From contig NZ_QFZZ01000002.1 of NCBI RefSeq assembly GCF_005233515.1, positions 496,001-560,000 of the forward strand: 64,000 nucleotides of DNA, written 5' to 3'. Positions 18,411 through 27,631 of this stretch are shown in pieces; the first letter of the stretch is position 1, and each line of letters starts with the position of its first letter. A program made the position numbers and the translations under genes. The DNA comes from Pseudomonas sp. CFBP13508. GTDB lineage: Bacteria; Pseudomonadota; Gammaproteobacteria; Pseudomonadales; Pseudomonadaceae. The notes below the pieces were generated by a model. The model did not search any database, was not told where the DNA came from, and saw only the letters and a program-made list of their open reading frames with translations.

Positions 18411-18572
18411 TCCCCTCACCCTAGCCCTCTCCCCAGGGAGAGGGAACCGAGCGTGTTGTTTGATCTGCCTGCACCGACCTGCAATAGCAAGTCGAACTCA
18501 GGTCTGGAAAAGCATGGAGATCGGCTCCCTTTCCCCCTCTCCCCCTTGGGGGAGAGGGTTGGGGTGAGGGGG
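18411..18572. repeat. CCCTCACCC/CTCTCCC dispersed element, copy B
   Basis: Same element as near 9.7 kb but inverted: the core AGCATGGAGATCGGCTCCCT is the reverse complement of that in copy A. Outer arms CCCTCACCCTAGCCCTCTCC and GAGAGGGTTGGGGTGAGGGG. The arms are conserved and the middle is partly diverged. Non-coding. Confidence 0.7.
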
Positions 18573-18613
18573 GAAAATTCTGAAGTCAGACCAATCCCTC
18601 CGCATCGACGCGG

Positions 18614-19228
18614 TCAATACCCGACCGTATAACGCTGCCGCAAATGCTCCGGCGTTTCCACTTCGTCAATCAGCGCAATCGCGTAATCGGCAAAGGTGAT
18701 CCAGCTACGCCCTTCGGCACTGACCAACAGATGATCCTTGCCGACGCGATACTGGCCGCTGCGTTCACCCTCGACAAACTCCGCCGACGGCGAGAGGAAA
18801 GTCCAGTCCAGTTCCTGCTCCTGACGCAACGCATCAAGAAACGCCGCCCCCGCGCTCGCCTCGGCTTTGTATTCAGCCGGGAAACCGGCACTGTCGATCA
18901 CCCGCGTGTCATCCGGCAGCAACAGCGAACCGGCGCCGCCGACCACCAGCAAGCGCTTCACGCCCGCCTGTTTTACCGGTCCGACAATCGCCGAGGCCGG
19001 GACGGTGGCGAAATGCGCTGCGCTGATCACCACGTCGTGACCGGCCACTGCTGCTTGCAGCGCCGCCGAATCCAGCACGTCGAGGCTCTTGCTGACGACA
19101 CCGGCGCGATCACCGACCTTTGAGGTATCGCGGGCAATGGCGGTGACGCTGTGGCCGCGACGCAGGGCCTCTTCCAGCAGTTGGCTACCGGCACGGCCGG
19201 TGGCACCAATGATTGCGATCTTGCTCAT
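18614..19228 (-). CDS. NAD(P)-binding reductase, atypical SDR (NmrA/YwnB-like)
   Basis: 204 residues. A Rossmann nucleotide-binding motif opens the protein (IAIIGATGRAGSQLLEEALR), followed by AIARDTSKV and VVISAAHFATVP. The YxxxK pair of classical SDRs is not in its usual place, which fits the atypical NAD(P)H-binding family; members act as reductases or redox sensors. It follows the metallo-hydrolase-like gene on the same strand after about 45 bases, so the two probably form an operon. That operon is divergent from a LysR gene. Substrate unknown. Confidence 0.8.
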   Translation of the reverse strand: MSKIAIIGATGRAGSQLLEEALRRGHSVTAIARDTSKVGDRAGVVSKSLDVLDSAALQAAVAGHDVVISAAHFATVPASAIVGPVKQAGVKRLLVVGGAGSLLLPDDTRVIDSAGFPAEYKAEASAGAAFLDALRQEQELDWTFLSPSAEFVEGERSGQYRVGKDHLLVSAEGRSWITFADYAIALIDEVETPEHLRQRYTVGY

Positions 19229-19273
19229 GACATTCTCCAGTTGGCTTGAAAATGCTGCGTGTTCAGGTTCGGC

Positions 19274-20152
19274 TTACCACTGCATCTCGCCCTTGGCGAC
19301 TTTCGCGCTGAGCTCCAGCGAACTTTCTTCGCCCAGCTGCGGGTAGCGTTTTTTCATCGCTGCGATCAGTGCAGCAGAGTCTTTGGCCTTGGCGGTTTCG
19401 GCATCGAAGGCCTTGATGTAATCGGCGGTGAATTTCACGCTGGCCAGCGAGCGGCTGCTGTCACCCAGGTAATGGCCGGGCACCACGGTTTGCGGTTTCA
19501 GGCTTTCGATGGTGTGCAGGGTGTGCAGCCAGTCGGCGTGGGATTGCGCGGTCTGGGTGTCGGCCATCCACACATGAATGTTCTCCGCGACCACTACGCC
19601 ACCGACCACTGCTTTGAGCGACGGGATCCATACGAAGCTGCGATCCGGTTGCTTGCCGTCGAGGCCGATCACCTGCAATTGCTTGCCTTCGAGGGTCAGG
19701 CTGTCGCCCTTGAGCACGTCCGGGACGATGGTTTTCGTCGGCACATCGGCGCCCATTTTTGGCCCCCAGTAGGCCAGTTTGCCGTCGACGGTGTGCTTGA
19801 TGTGATCGACAGTCGGCTGCGAAGCCAGCACTTTCGCCTGCGGGAATGCTTTGGTCAGGGTGTCGAGGCCGAAGTAGTAATCCGGGTCACCGTGGCTGAT
19901 GTAGATGGTGGTCAATTGCTTGCCACTGGCGCGGATCTTCTCCACCACCTGCTCGGCCTGGGATTTGCCGAATTGCGCATCGACCAGAATCGCTTCTTTC
20001 TCACCGCTGACCAGCACCGAGCTGACCGGGAAAATCGCCTGGGTGCCCGGGTTGTAGACATCGAGGCTCAGCTCGGCGGCGGATGCATGGGCGGCAAAGC
20101 CGAAAAATGCTGCGGCGAGCAGAACGCGCTTGAAAGGGGTGAAGCCGATCAT
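19274..20152 (-). CDS. Exported metallo-beta-lactamase-fold protein with altered metal motif
   Basis: 292 residues from MIGFTPFKRVLL, preceded by a GGAG site. A signal peptide spans about 1-25 (ALAAAFFG-type core, cleavage after AHASA), so it acts in the periplasm. The body is an MBL fold, but the diagnostic HxHxDH loop reads SHGDPDYYFG: the second and third histidines are Asp and Tyr. The later VVPGHYLGD histidine is present. An active site with fewer or different metal ligands is therefore likely. It forms a probable operon with the NAD(P)-binding reductase gene and is divergent from a LysR gene. Substrate unknown; lactonase or hydrolase activity cannot be assumed. Confidence 0.8.
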   Translation of the reverse strand: MIGFTPFKRVLLAAAFFGFAAHASAAELSLDVYNPGTQAIFPVSSVLVSGEKEAILVDAQFGKSQAEQVVEKIRASGKQLTTIYISHGDPDYYFGLDTLTKAFPQAKVLASQPTVDHIKHTVDGKLAYWGPKMGADVPTKTIVPDVLKGDSLTLEGKQLQVIGLDGKQPDRSFVWIPSLKAVVGGVVVAENIHVWMADTQTAQSHADWLHTLHTIESLKPQTVVPGHYLGDSSRSLASVKFTADYIKAFDAETAKAKDSAALIAAMKKRYPQLGEESSLELSAKVAKGEMQW

Positions 20153-20265
20153 TTGTTGCTCCGGATTGCGAATGCCAGTCTGGCGATGCAATAGAGCTTA
20201 GTTGCCAGACTCAGTACAAAAAATGCGATGCTTGGACATAGTTTGTTTCTGAAAGCGGGCAAATC

Positions 20266-21171
20266 ATGGATCGGCTTCAAGCAATGCGGGTATTCATCAC
20301 GGTCGTGGACCTCGGCAGCCAGTCGGCGGCGGCCGATCACCTCGACCTGTCGCGGCCGGTAGTGTCGCGCTATCTGGCGGAGCTGGAAGACTGGGTCGGC
20401 GCGCGGCTGATGCACCGCACCACGCGCAAATTGAGCCTGACCGCCGCCGGCAGTGAAATCCTCCCGCGCTGCCGGCAGATGATCGACCTGTCGCACGACA
20501 TGCAGGCCGCCGTCAGCGAACCCGATGACGCGCCGCGCGGATTGCTGCGGATCAGCGTCAGCACCTCGTTTGGCCAGGCGCAACTGGCCGATGCGGTCGC
20601 GGCGTACGTCAGGTTTTACCCCGGCGTGAGTATCGATCTGCAAATGCTCGACCGCACGGTGAATCTGGTCGATGAACGCATCGATCTGGCGATTCGCACC
20701 AGCAATGATCTTGATCCGAATCTGATCGCCCGGCGCCTGACCGTGTGCCGCTCGGTGGTCTGCGCAGCGCCGGCTTATCTGCTTGAGCAGCCGGCGCCGC
20801 AGACGGTTGAGGATTTGAGCCGACATAACTGCCTGACCCATTCCTATTTCGGCAAGAGCCTGTGGCATTTTGAAGAGGATGGCGAACCGGTTTCGGTACC
20901 GGTGCAGGGCAATATCAGCGCCAACGAGGCCAGCACCCTTCTGCGCGCAACCCTGGCCGGCGCGGGCGTGGCGATGCTGCCGACCTACCAGGCTGGCGTG
21001 CATATTCACAACGGCGAGCTGCTGCGTTTGCTGCCACACGCAGAACCGCGCCAAATGAATATCTACGCGGTGTACGCCTCACGTAAACACATGCCGGCGG
21101 CACTGCGCAGCATGCTCGACTTCCTCGTGCAGCGCTTTCCCGAGGCCCCGGCCTGGGATGCCGACCTGTAA
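20266..21171 (+). CDS. LysR-family regulator
   Basis: 301 residues, with a helix-turn-helix at about 18-40 (SQSAAADHLDLSRPVVSRYL) and an effector domain typical of the large PA0477/CrgA-like LysR group (MDRLQAMRVFITVVDLGS start, HRTTRKLSLTAAG). The gene is divergent from the MBL-fold/reductase operon with about 113 bases between starts, so autoregulation and control of that operon from a shared region are likely. The effector is unknown. Confidence 0.85.
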   Translation: MDRLQAMRVFITVVDLGSQSAAADHLDLSRPVVSRYLAELEDWVGARLMHRTTRKLSLTAAGSEILPRCRQMIDLSHDMQAAVSEPDDAPRGLLRISVSTSFGQAQLADAVAAYVRFYPGVSIDLQMLDRTVNLVDERIDLAIRTSNDLDPNLIARRLTVCRSVVCAAPAYLLEQPAPQTVEDLSRHNCLTHSYFGKSLWHFEEDGEPVSVPVQGNISANEASTLLRATLAGAGVAMLPTYQAGVHIHNGELLRLLPHAEPRQMNIYAVYASRKHMPAALRSMLDFLVQRFPEAPAWDADL

Positions 21172-21182
21172 ACCCGATCCCT

Positions 21183-21273
21183 TGTGGGAGCGAGCCTGCT
21201 CGCGAAGAGGCCAATACTTTCAACATTGATGTCGCTTGCACCACCGCCTTCGCGAGCAGGCTCGCTCCCACAT
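21183..21273. repeat. REP pair
   Basis: Facing REP arms about 45 bases apart, directly after the LysR stop codon. They may serve as the 3' end structure of that transcript. Confidence 0.9.
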
Positions 21274-21389
21274 GGGCATCAATTCGCTGAATGGCCGGCT
21301 AAATCCTCAAGCGCACTCGCTGGCAAGTGCGCGCCGCTGACCTATGCTCAAAGTAATACCGCAAGGTAGACGTTCAGAGGTCGAACACC

Positions 21390-21566
21390 ATGAACATCAA
21401 AACAAAAAGATACGCCGCCATCTTCATCACCTGCGCCGCCACGCTGGCGCTGTACGGCACCGCTGCCTGGCGGGTCGAGCAGTTGCGCCAGCTGCCGCGC
21501 GAGTACGCGAGCTGCAACTATGAGCGGTGTATTCCGCACAATGCCACGTTGAACGCATTGCGCTGA
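21390..21566 (+). CDS. Small single-pass membrane or exported protein
   Basis: 58 residues, MNIKTKRYAAIFITCAATLA to NALR. AGAGG lies nine bases before the ATG. A basic start is followed by a hydrophobic stretch at about 9-26, then a short polar part with two cysteines (SCNYERC). It could be an inner-membrane anchor with a small periplasmic tail, and the cysteine pair could form a disulfide there. It stands alone between two REP pairs, which often mark transcript ends in this window. I do not recognise the family. Confidence 0.6.
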   Translation: MNIKTKRYAAIFITCAATLALYGTAAWRVEQLRQLPREYASCNYERCIPHNATLNALR

Positions 21567-21590
21567 TAGACCTGAGCTGGAATGCAACTC

Positions 21591-21681
21591 TGTGGGAGCG
21601 AGCCTGCTCGCGAATGCGCGGTGTCAGCCAGCATCGTTGCTGAGTGAAAGAGCGTATTCGCGAGCAGGCTCGCTCCCACAG
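21591..21681. repeat. REP pair
   Basis: Facing REP arms about 45 bases apart between the small membrane protein gene and the convergent pobR gene. Confidence 0.9.
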
Positions 21682-21695
21682 GGCTCATCAGCACA

Positions 21696-22586
21696 TCAGG
21701 ATTGTTGCTCGGCCTTCAAGCGGTCGCGGAATGCCTTTGGTGAAATCCCCACGCGGCGGCGGAACAGGCGCGTGAAATTGGTCGGATCGGAAAACCCCAG
21801 CAACTCCGACATCTCGTAGATCGTCATGCTGGTGTAGGTCAGCAGGCGTTTGGCTTCCAGCAACTGACGCTCGTGCATGATCTGCAACGCCGGTTGCCCG
21901 GCCAGTTCACGGCAGGTGCCGTTGAGGTGCGACACGGAGATGCCCAGGCGATGGGCGAGGTCTTCGACCTTGACGTGCTGGCGGTAAGTCTCTTCCACCA
22001 ACTGAATGAAACCGTTGAGGTATTCGCGTTGGCGCTGCGGGCGCTGGCTGGCCTTATGCCGAACGATCGCCTGGCGGCTGACCCAGACCATGATCACGCT
22101 GACCAGCGAATGCATGAGCATTTCCCGCGCCGGTTGATGGCCGTTGTACTCGGCCTGCAACGCTGAAAACAGGCTGTTGAGATAATCGCCATCCTTGCCG
22201 GCCGGGTAGTTTTCCGCTCGGGCCAACGCGTGTACCGAATCGCCCAATTGCGCCTGCAAATGATTGATCAGCGGCGTGGCCAAGGTGACGATGAAGCCTT
22301 CAACATCCTCGGAAAAACGAAAGCCGTGCACCGACAACGGTGGCAGCACTTGTATCGCCGGGGTCTCGAGCTGCGTGCGCTGGCCTTCGATTTCAAGCTC
22401 TGCCTGACCTTTGAAAACGAACAGCAGCTGGCACAGATCTGCGTGGCGGTGAGGTTTGATTTCCCATTGATGTTCGCGACTGCGCGAGGAAATGGTTTCA
22501 CAGTGCAGCAAGTCCGGGGTCGGCCAGTCCAGGCTTTCACCGTAGAGCTTGAACACCGGAATAGAAGGCAGGGCAGGCTTGTTCAT
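21696..22586 (-). CDS. pobR: AraC-family activator of 4-hydroxybenzoate hydroxylase, PobR
   Basis: 296 residues. An N-terminal cupin-type effector domain is seen (HQWEIKPHRHADLCQLLFVF, IQVLPPLSVHGFRFSEDVEG). The C-terminal AraC domain has VEDLAHRLGISVSHLNGTCR and the second helix-turn-helix MSELLGFSDPTNFTRLFRRR. It is divergent from pobA with about 175 bases between the starts, the usual arrangement for this regulator-target pair. It should bind 4-hydroxybenzoate and activate pobA. The assignment rests on sequence type plus this neighbour. Confidence 0.88.
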   Translation of the reverse strand: MNKPALPSIPVFKLYGESLDWPTPDLLHCETISSRSREHQWEIKPHRHADLCQLLFVFKGQAELEIEGQRTQLETPAIQVLPPLSVHGFRFSEDVEGFIVTLATPLINHLQAQLGDSVHALARAENYPAGKDGDYLNSLFSALQAEYNGHQPAREMLMHSLVSVIMVWVSRQAIVRHKASQRPQRQREYLNGFIQLVEETYRQHVKVEDLAHRLGISVSHLNGTCRELAGQPALQIMHERQLLEAKRLLTYTSMTIYEMSELLGFSDPTNFTRLFRRRVGISPKAFRDRLKAEQQS

Positions 22587-22670
22587 ACTTCAATCCAGGC
22601 CTCTGGTTTTTGGGCGATAATCGCACCGATTGGCAGAATGTACAGGTATCGGCTCAGTTTTCACCTTCAA

Positions 22671-22699
22671 TTGACAGACCCGCAAGGGAAAAATGCAAG
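22671..22699 (+). promoter_or_regulatory. Possible pobA promoter
   Basis: A perfect -35 TTGACA is followed after 17 bases by a weak -10, TGCAAG. A poor -10 would fit a promoter that needs PobR. I found no clear repeat that I can call the PobR site. Confidence 0.35.
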
Positions 22700-22740
22700 C
22701 ACTCGATCCATAAAATCATTCACCGGCTGTTGCTGTGTGA

Positions 22741-23955
<1,215 letters not shown>

Positions 23956-24033
23956 CCTGCTATCGACTTACACTGGCGAGCACTTACCCGCTCGCCTTGT
24001 CCATGCGGGTCAATCACTGCCCGCAGGTTTTCC

Positions 24034-25551
24034 GTGACCACTCTCAATCAGCCTGAAACGCCCAAACCGGCCATTCGCAGCGTGCTGGTCGCCTTGATGA
24101 TGGCGATCTTCCTCGGTGCGCTGGACCAGACCATCGTCGCCGTGTCGATGCCGGCGATCTCCGCGCAATTCAAGGACGTCAGCCTGCTGGCCTGGGTGAT
24201 TTCCGGTTACATGGTGGCGATGACCGTGGCGGTGCCGATCTACGGCAAGCTTGGTGACCTTTACGGGCGGCGCAAACTGATGCTGTTCGGTATGGGCCTG
24301 TTCACCCTCGCCTCGCTGTTCTGCGGCATGGCGCAGAGCATGGAGCAGTTGGTGCTGGCGCGAATCCTTCAAGGCATCGGCGCCGGCGGCATGATCTCGG
24401 TGAGTCAGGCGATCATCGGCGACATCGTCCCTCCACGTGAACGCGGGCGCTATCAGGGTTATTTCAGCAGCATGTACGCCGTGGCCAGCGTTGCCGGTCC
24501 GGTGCTTGGCGGCTACATGACCGAATACCTGTCGTGGCGCTGGGTGTTTCTGATCAACCTGCCGCTGGGCCTCGGCGCCTGGTGGGTGGCTCGGCGCAAT
24601 CTGCGCGGCTTGCCGATTCCACAGCGCAAACCGGTGATCGATTATCTCGGCACGGTGCTGATGATCATCGGCCTGACCGCGTTGTTGCTCGGTATCACCG
24701 AAGTCGGCCAGGGTCATTCATGGCGCAGCAGCGAAGTGCTCGGCCTGTTCGGTTGTGCCGTGGTGGTGCTGGCGCTGTTCGTCTGGCATGAACGCCGGGC
24801 GCGGGAGCCGTTGCTGCCGATGCACCTGTTCGCCAACCGCAATGCCCTGCTGTGCTGGTGCACGATCTTCTTCACCAGTTTCCAGGCCATCTCGCTGATC
24901 GTGCTGATGCCGCTGCGCTTCCAAAGCGTCACCGGCGCTGGCGCCGACAGCGCGGCGTTGCACTTGCTGCCACTGGCGATGGGCTTGCCGATCGGTGCCT
25001 ATTTCGCCGGCCGCCGCACCTCGATCACCGGACGCTACAAACCGCAGATTCTCACCGGGGCGATCCTCATGCCGATCTCGATTCTCGGCATGGCCTTCAG
25101 TTCGCCACAAGCGACACTGCTCAGCGGTCTGTTCATGCTGCTCAGCGGCATCGCCGGCGGCATGCAGTTCCCGACCTCGCTGGTCGGCACGCAGAACTCG
25201 GTGGAACAACGCGACATCGGCGTCGCCACCAGCACCACCAACCTGTTCCGCTCACTGGGCGGCGCGGTGGGCGTGGCGTTGATGTCGGCGCTGCTGCTGG
25301 CGTTATTGCACGACTCCAGTTTCGCCCATCTGGCGAACAGTTCGCTGATCAGCGAAGGGCATTCGGGCAACGTCCTGCTCGATGGCCTGAACGCAGCACC
25401 CGGCGAAGCGCAGAACGCTTTGCGCGCGGAGCTGCTGGTGACCTTCCGCCACTTGCTCTGGGTCAGCACGGCAGTGTCGCTGCTGGGGCTGGCAGCGGCG
25501 ATTGCCATGCCGAACAACCTGCTGCGCGGACGGGAGCACGGCGCGAAATAA
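24034..25551 (+). CDS. DHA2-family (EmrB/QacA-type) drug:H+ antiporter
   Basis: 505 residues starting at GTG, with 14 predicted membrane helices. Motif D1 near the start (LGALDQTIVAVSMPAISAQF), the loop motif GKLGDLYGRRKLM and motif C-like IGAGGMISVSQAIIGDIVPP place it in the 14-helix DHA2 group of proton-driven exporters. It lies about 80 bases after pobA on the same strand, so it might be co-transcribed and export an aromatic compound, but that is only inference from position; substrates of this family range widely. No membrane fusion protein or outer membrane gene is adjacent. Confidence 0.85.
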   Translation: MTTLNQPETPKPAIRSVLVALMMAIFLGALDQTIVAVSMPAISAQFKDVSLLAWVISGYMVAMTVAVPIYGKLGDLYGRRKLMLFGMGLFTLASLFCGMAQSMEQLVLARILQGIGAGGMISVSQAIIGDIVPPRERGRYQGYFSSMYAVASVAGPVLGGYMTEYLSWRWVFLINLPLGLGAWWVARRNLRGLPIPQRKPVIDYLGTVLMIIGLTALLLGITEVGQGHSWRSSEVLGLFGCAVVVLALFVWHERRAREPLLPMHLFANRNALLCWCTIFFTSFQAISLIVLMPLRFQSVTGAGADSAALHLLPLAMGLPIGAYFAGRRTSITGRYKPQILTGAILMPISILGMAFSSPQATLLSGLFMLLSGIAGGMQFPTSLVGTQNSVEQRDIGVATSTTNLFRSLGGAVGVALMSALLLALLHDSSFAHLANSSLISEGHSGNVLLDGLNAAPGEAQNALRAELLVTFRHLLWVSTAVSLLGLAAAIAMPNNLLRGREHGAK

Positions 25552-25570
25552 TTGCCGCAACAAATACCAC

Positions 25571-25659
25571 TGTGGGAGCGAGCCTGCTCGCGAAGGCGCG
25601 GTGTCAGCCGGCACATAGCTGAATGACACACCGCTTCGCGAGCAGGCTCGCTCCCACAA
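25571..25659. repeat. REP pair
   Basis: Facing REP arms about 45 bases apart between two convergent genes (exporter and tandem-Cache protein). Confidence 0.9.
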
Positions 25660-25674
25660 GGGAACGGTGTTCGC

Positions 25675-26523
25675 TCAAGGGCTGTAGTAACCCACCGCGA
25701 CGAGGAAATGCCCGACCTTTTTCAGGTACGCATGCTTGTCCTCGATCTTGCCGGTCACCGGGTTTTTCCAGCGGTATTCGTATTCGCCTTCTTCCTGCTT
25801 GCCGATCAGCGCCAGAATCGGCTCGCCCACCGGTTTGCCTTCCGGATCCTTGACCTTGCCAAAATCAGTGTTGATCAAACGCAGATTGGTGCCGTGGGCG
25901 ACATAGCGTTGATTGTTCAGATCGACCACGAAGACATACAGGTCATCCTGCAGATATCCGCCCTTGAGCGAGTTGATCGCCACCAACGTGCCCTTCTCGT
26001 CCTTGCTCAGATCCGTCGCGGCTTTTTCCAGCAGGGCCTTGGCCTGCTCAGCTGAGGCCCGTGGCAGGTAGTAACCCACCGCGAGAATGCGCTGCCCGAC
26101 GCGCTGATAGAACACATGCTTGCGCTCGACCTTGCCGTCGGCCCAGTTCTGCCAGCGATATTCGGCCTGCTGGATGCCATTGCCTTCCGGCACTTTCAGC
26201 GCATCCTTGAACGCCTTCTGCAGATCCGGCCCGAGCACTTCGCTGACATCACGGCCGATCAGCGCCGATGACGGCCCGCCACTGGCAAGCATGACGCCTT
26301 TGGTGTCGAGGACGAACACGTAGCGATCCTTGTCGACGAACTCACCCTGGCGGCTGAAGGCGGCAAACGCCTTGTCGCCATTGTCGTGGTAATAGGCCAA
26401 GGCTTTTTCCAGCAGGGCGATGGCGGCCTGACTGTCATCCTTGGCGGCGGTGGCGGCGCTGGCCTGACCGAAACCGGCCAACAGAATCAGGCCGAGCCAG
26501 GCCACTTTATGCAAAAACCCCAT
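25675..26523 (-). CDS. Periplasmic protein with two tandem Cache (sCache_2-type) domains
   Basis: 282 residues. A signal peptide spans about 1-23 (HKVAWLGLILLAGFGQASA). Two similar Cache domains follow: first DRYVFVLDTKGVMLASGGPS with HVFYQRVGQRILAVGYYLP, then DLYVFVVDLNNQRYVAHGTN with HAYLKKVGHFLVAVGYYSP. The internal repeat is clear by eye. Cache domains usually sense small ligands as part of chemoreceptors or kinases; here there is no transmembrane anchor after them and no signalling domain. It may act as a free binding protein for a partner elsewhere. It stands alone between a REP pair and the coiled-coil gene. Confidence 0.82.
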   Translation of the reverse strand: MGFLHKVAWLGLILLAGFGQASAATAAKDDSQAAIALLEKALAYYHDNGDKAFAAFSRQGEFVDKDRYVFVLDTKGVMLASGGPSSALIGRDVSEVLGPDLQKAFKDALKVPEGNGIQQAEYRWQNWADGKVERKHVFYQRVGQRILAVGYYLPRASAEQAKALLEKAATDLSKDEKGTLVAINSLKGGYLQDDLYVFVVDLNNQRYVAHGTNLRLINTDFGKVKDPEGKPVGEPILALIGKQEEGEYEYRWKNPVTGKIEDKHAYLKKVGHFLVAVGYYSP

Positions 26524-26657
26524 AGCGCATCCCTCGTTCTTTTTGGTGTCTCAAGAGCGTAGACGGCTTGGGCTGATGTACGAGTATTCAGAATGATGCA
26601 GGGGATTACAGGCCCCTGTGGTAAGGGGACAAAGCCCTCCGGGCAACAGATCAGTCG

Positions 26658-27515
26658 CTACGGGCGAGAATTGATCTGCTGCTGGAGATTCTGGATCTGC
26701 GCCTGCAAGGTATTCAGGTTGCGGGTCATCTGCGCGCGGAACGCATCGAACTCGGCGGTGTTGCCGCCACCCTGTGGCGCTGCCGGGCGGTTGTCCTGCT
26801 GACTTTTCAGCACCACGATGTCCTGCTCCAGACGGTCGATCGCCGCGCTCGGATTGCCCTGTTTCTTCAGCGCGGCGATATCGGCGCCGAGGCTTTTGAA
26901 CTGGGCGTCGAAGGCTTTCAACTGGCCATCGACCTTGCTGGTATCGGCCGGGGTGCTTTTAATGGTCGCCAGCTCGGCGCTCAAGGCTTTGACCTGCGCC
27001 TGCAACTGCGTATTGGCGTTCTGTTGTTCGGTGGTCTGCGCGGTCATCTGCGCCAGACGCTTGTCCAGTTCGCTGGCCTGACCAGCCACGCCTTGCTGCT
27101 GCTTGCTCTGGTCGAGCAGCTTGCCTTCGAGTTGCTTGATTTGCAGCTTCAGCGCTTCGCTGTCGCTGCTGACGTTGCTCTGGCTGGCGACGACCTTGCC
27201 GGAAATATCCTGCAGGCGCCCTGCCGCTTCTTCGCTGATGCGGGCGAAGCTTTCCTGGGTGGCGACCAGTTGCTGCTCCATCAGCGAGATCTGCTGGAAG
27301 CTCCACCAGGCCAGACCGATGAAGGCGAAAAACAACGCGCCGACCAGCGCCCACAGCGGCCCAGTGCTGGCGGCCTTGACCTTGACCACTGGCGCGCTGC
27401 GCGAATGCACGGATGTACGGGGGCTGGGGGCGATGTCATCGTCGTCGAACGGATCGGCGCGCAGGCTTGGCACGTTATCGAAATCGTCGTCGTGGGCATC
27501 GTTTCGCATGGACAT
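26658..27515 (-). CDS. Single-pass membrane protein with long periplasmic coiled coil
   Basis: 285 residues from MSMRNDAHDDDFDN, with AAAGG eight bases upstream. A cytoplasmic acidic N-terminus of about 50 residues (DDDFDNVPSLRADPFDDDDI) is followed by one membrane segment at about 53-75 (LWALVGALFFAFIGLAWWSF). The remainder is almost all heptad-like and Q/A/L-rich, breaking near the end (NRPAAPQGGG) before a final helix. Such proteins are sometimes labelled ATPases in Pseudomonas, but I see no nucleotide-binding motif. A scaffolding role in the envelope is possible; function unknown. Confidence 0.75.
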   Translation of the reverse strand: MSMRNDAHDDDFDNVPSLRADPFDDDDIAPSPRTSVHSRSAPVVKVKAASTGPLWALVGALFFAFIGLAWWSFQQISLMEQQLVATQESFARISEEAAGRLQDISGKVVASQSNVSSDSEALKLQIKQLEGKLLDQSKQQQGVAGQASELDKRLAQMTAQTTEQQNANTQLQAQVKALSAELATIKSTPADTSKVDGQLKAFDAQFKSLGADIAALKKQGNPSAAIDRLEQDIVVLKSQQDNRPAAPQGGGNTAEFDAFRAQMTRNLNTLQAQIQNLQQQINSRP

Positions 27516-27631
27516 TGAGGCAACCTTTGGCAAACGCGGTGATGGCTAAATGCTGCGAAGTATAACCGCCGCAGCCGCAGGCATTGACCCTCAACCCGCA
27601 AGGCGGTTCATTGCCGCCCGGCCGAATCGTT

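Noticed and set aside
26593..26802. 69-codon frame on the plus strand
   Set aside because: It runs into the coiled-coil gene on the opposite strand and has no ribosome site or family match.
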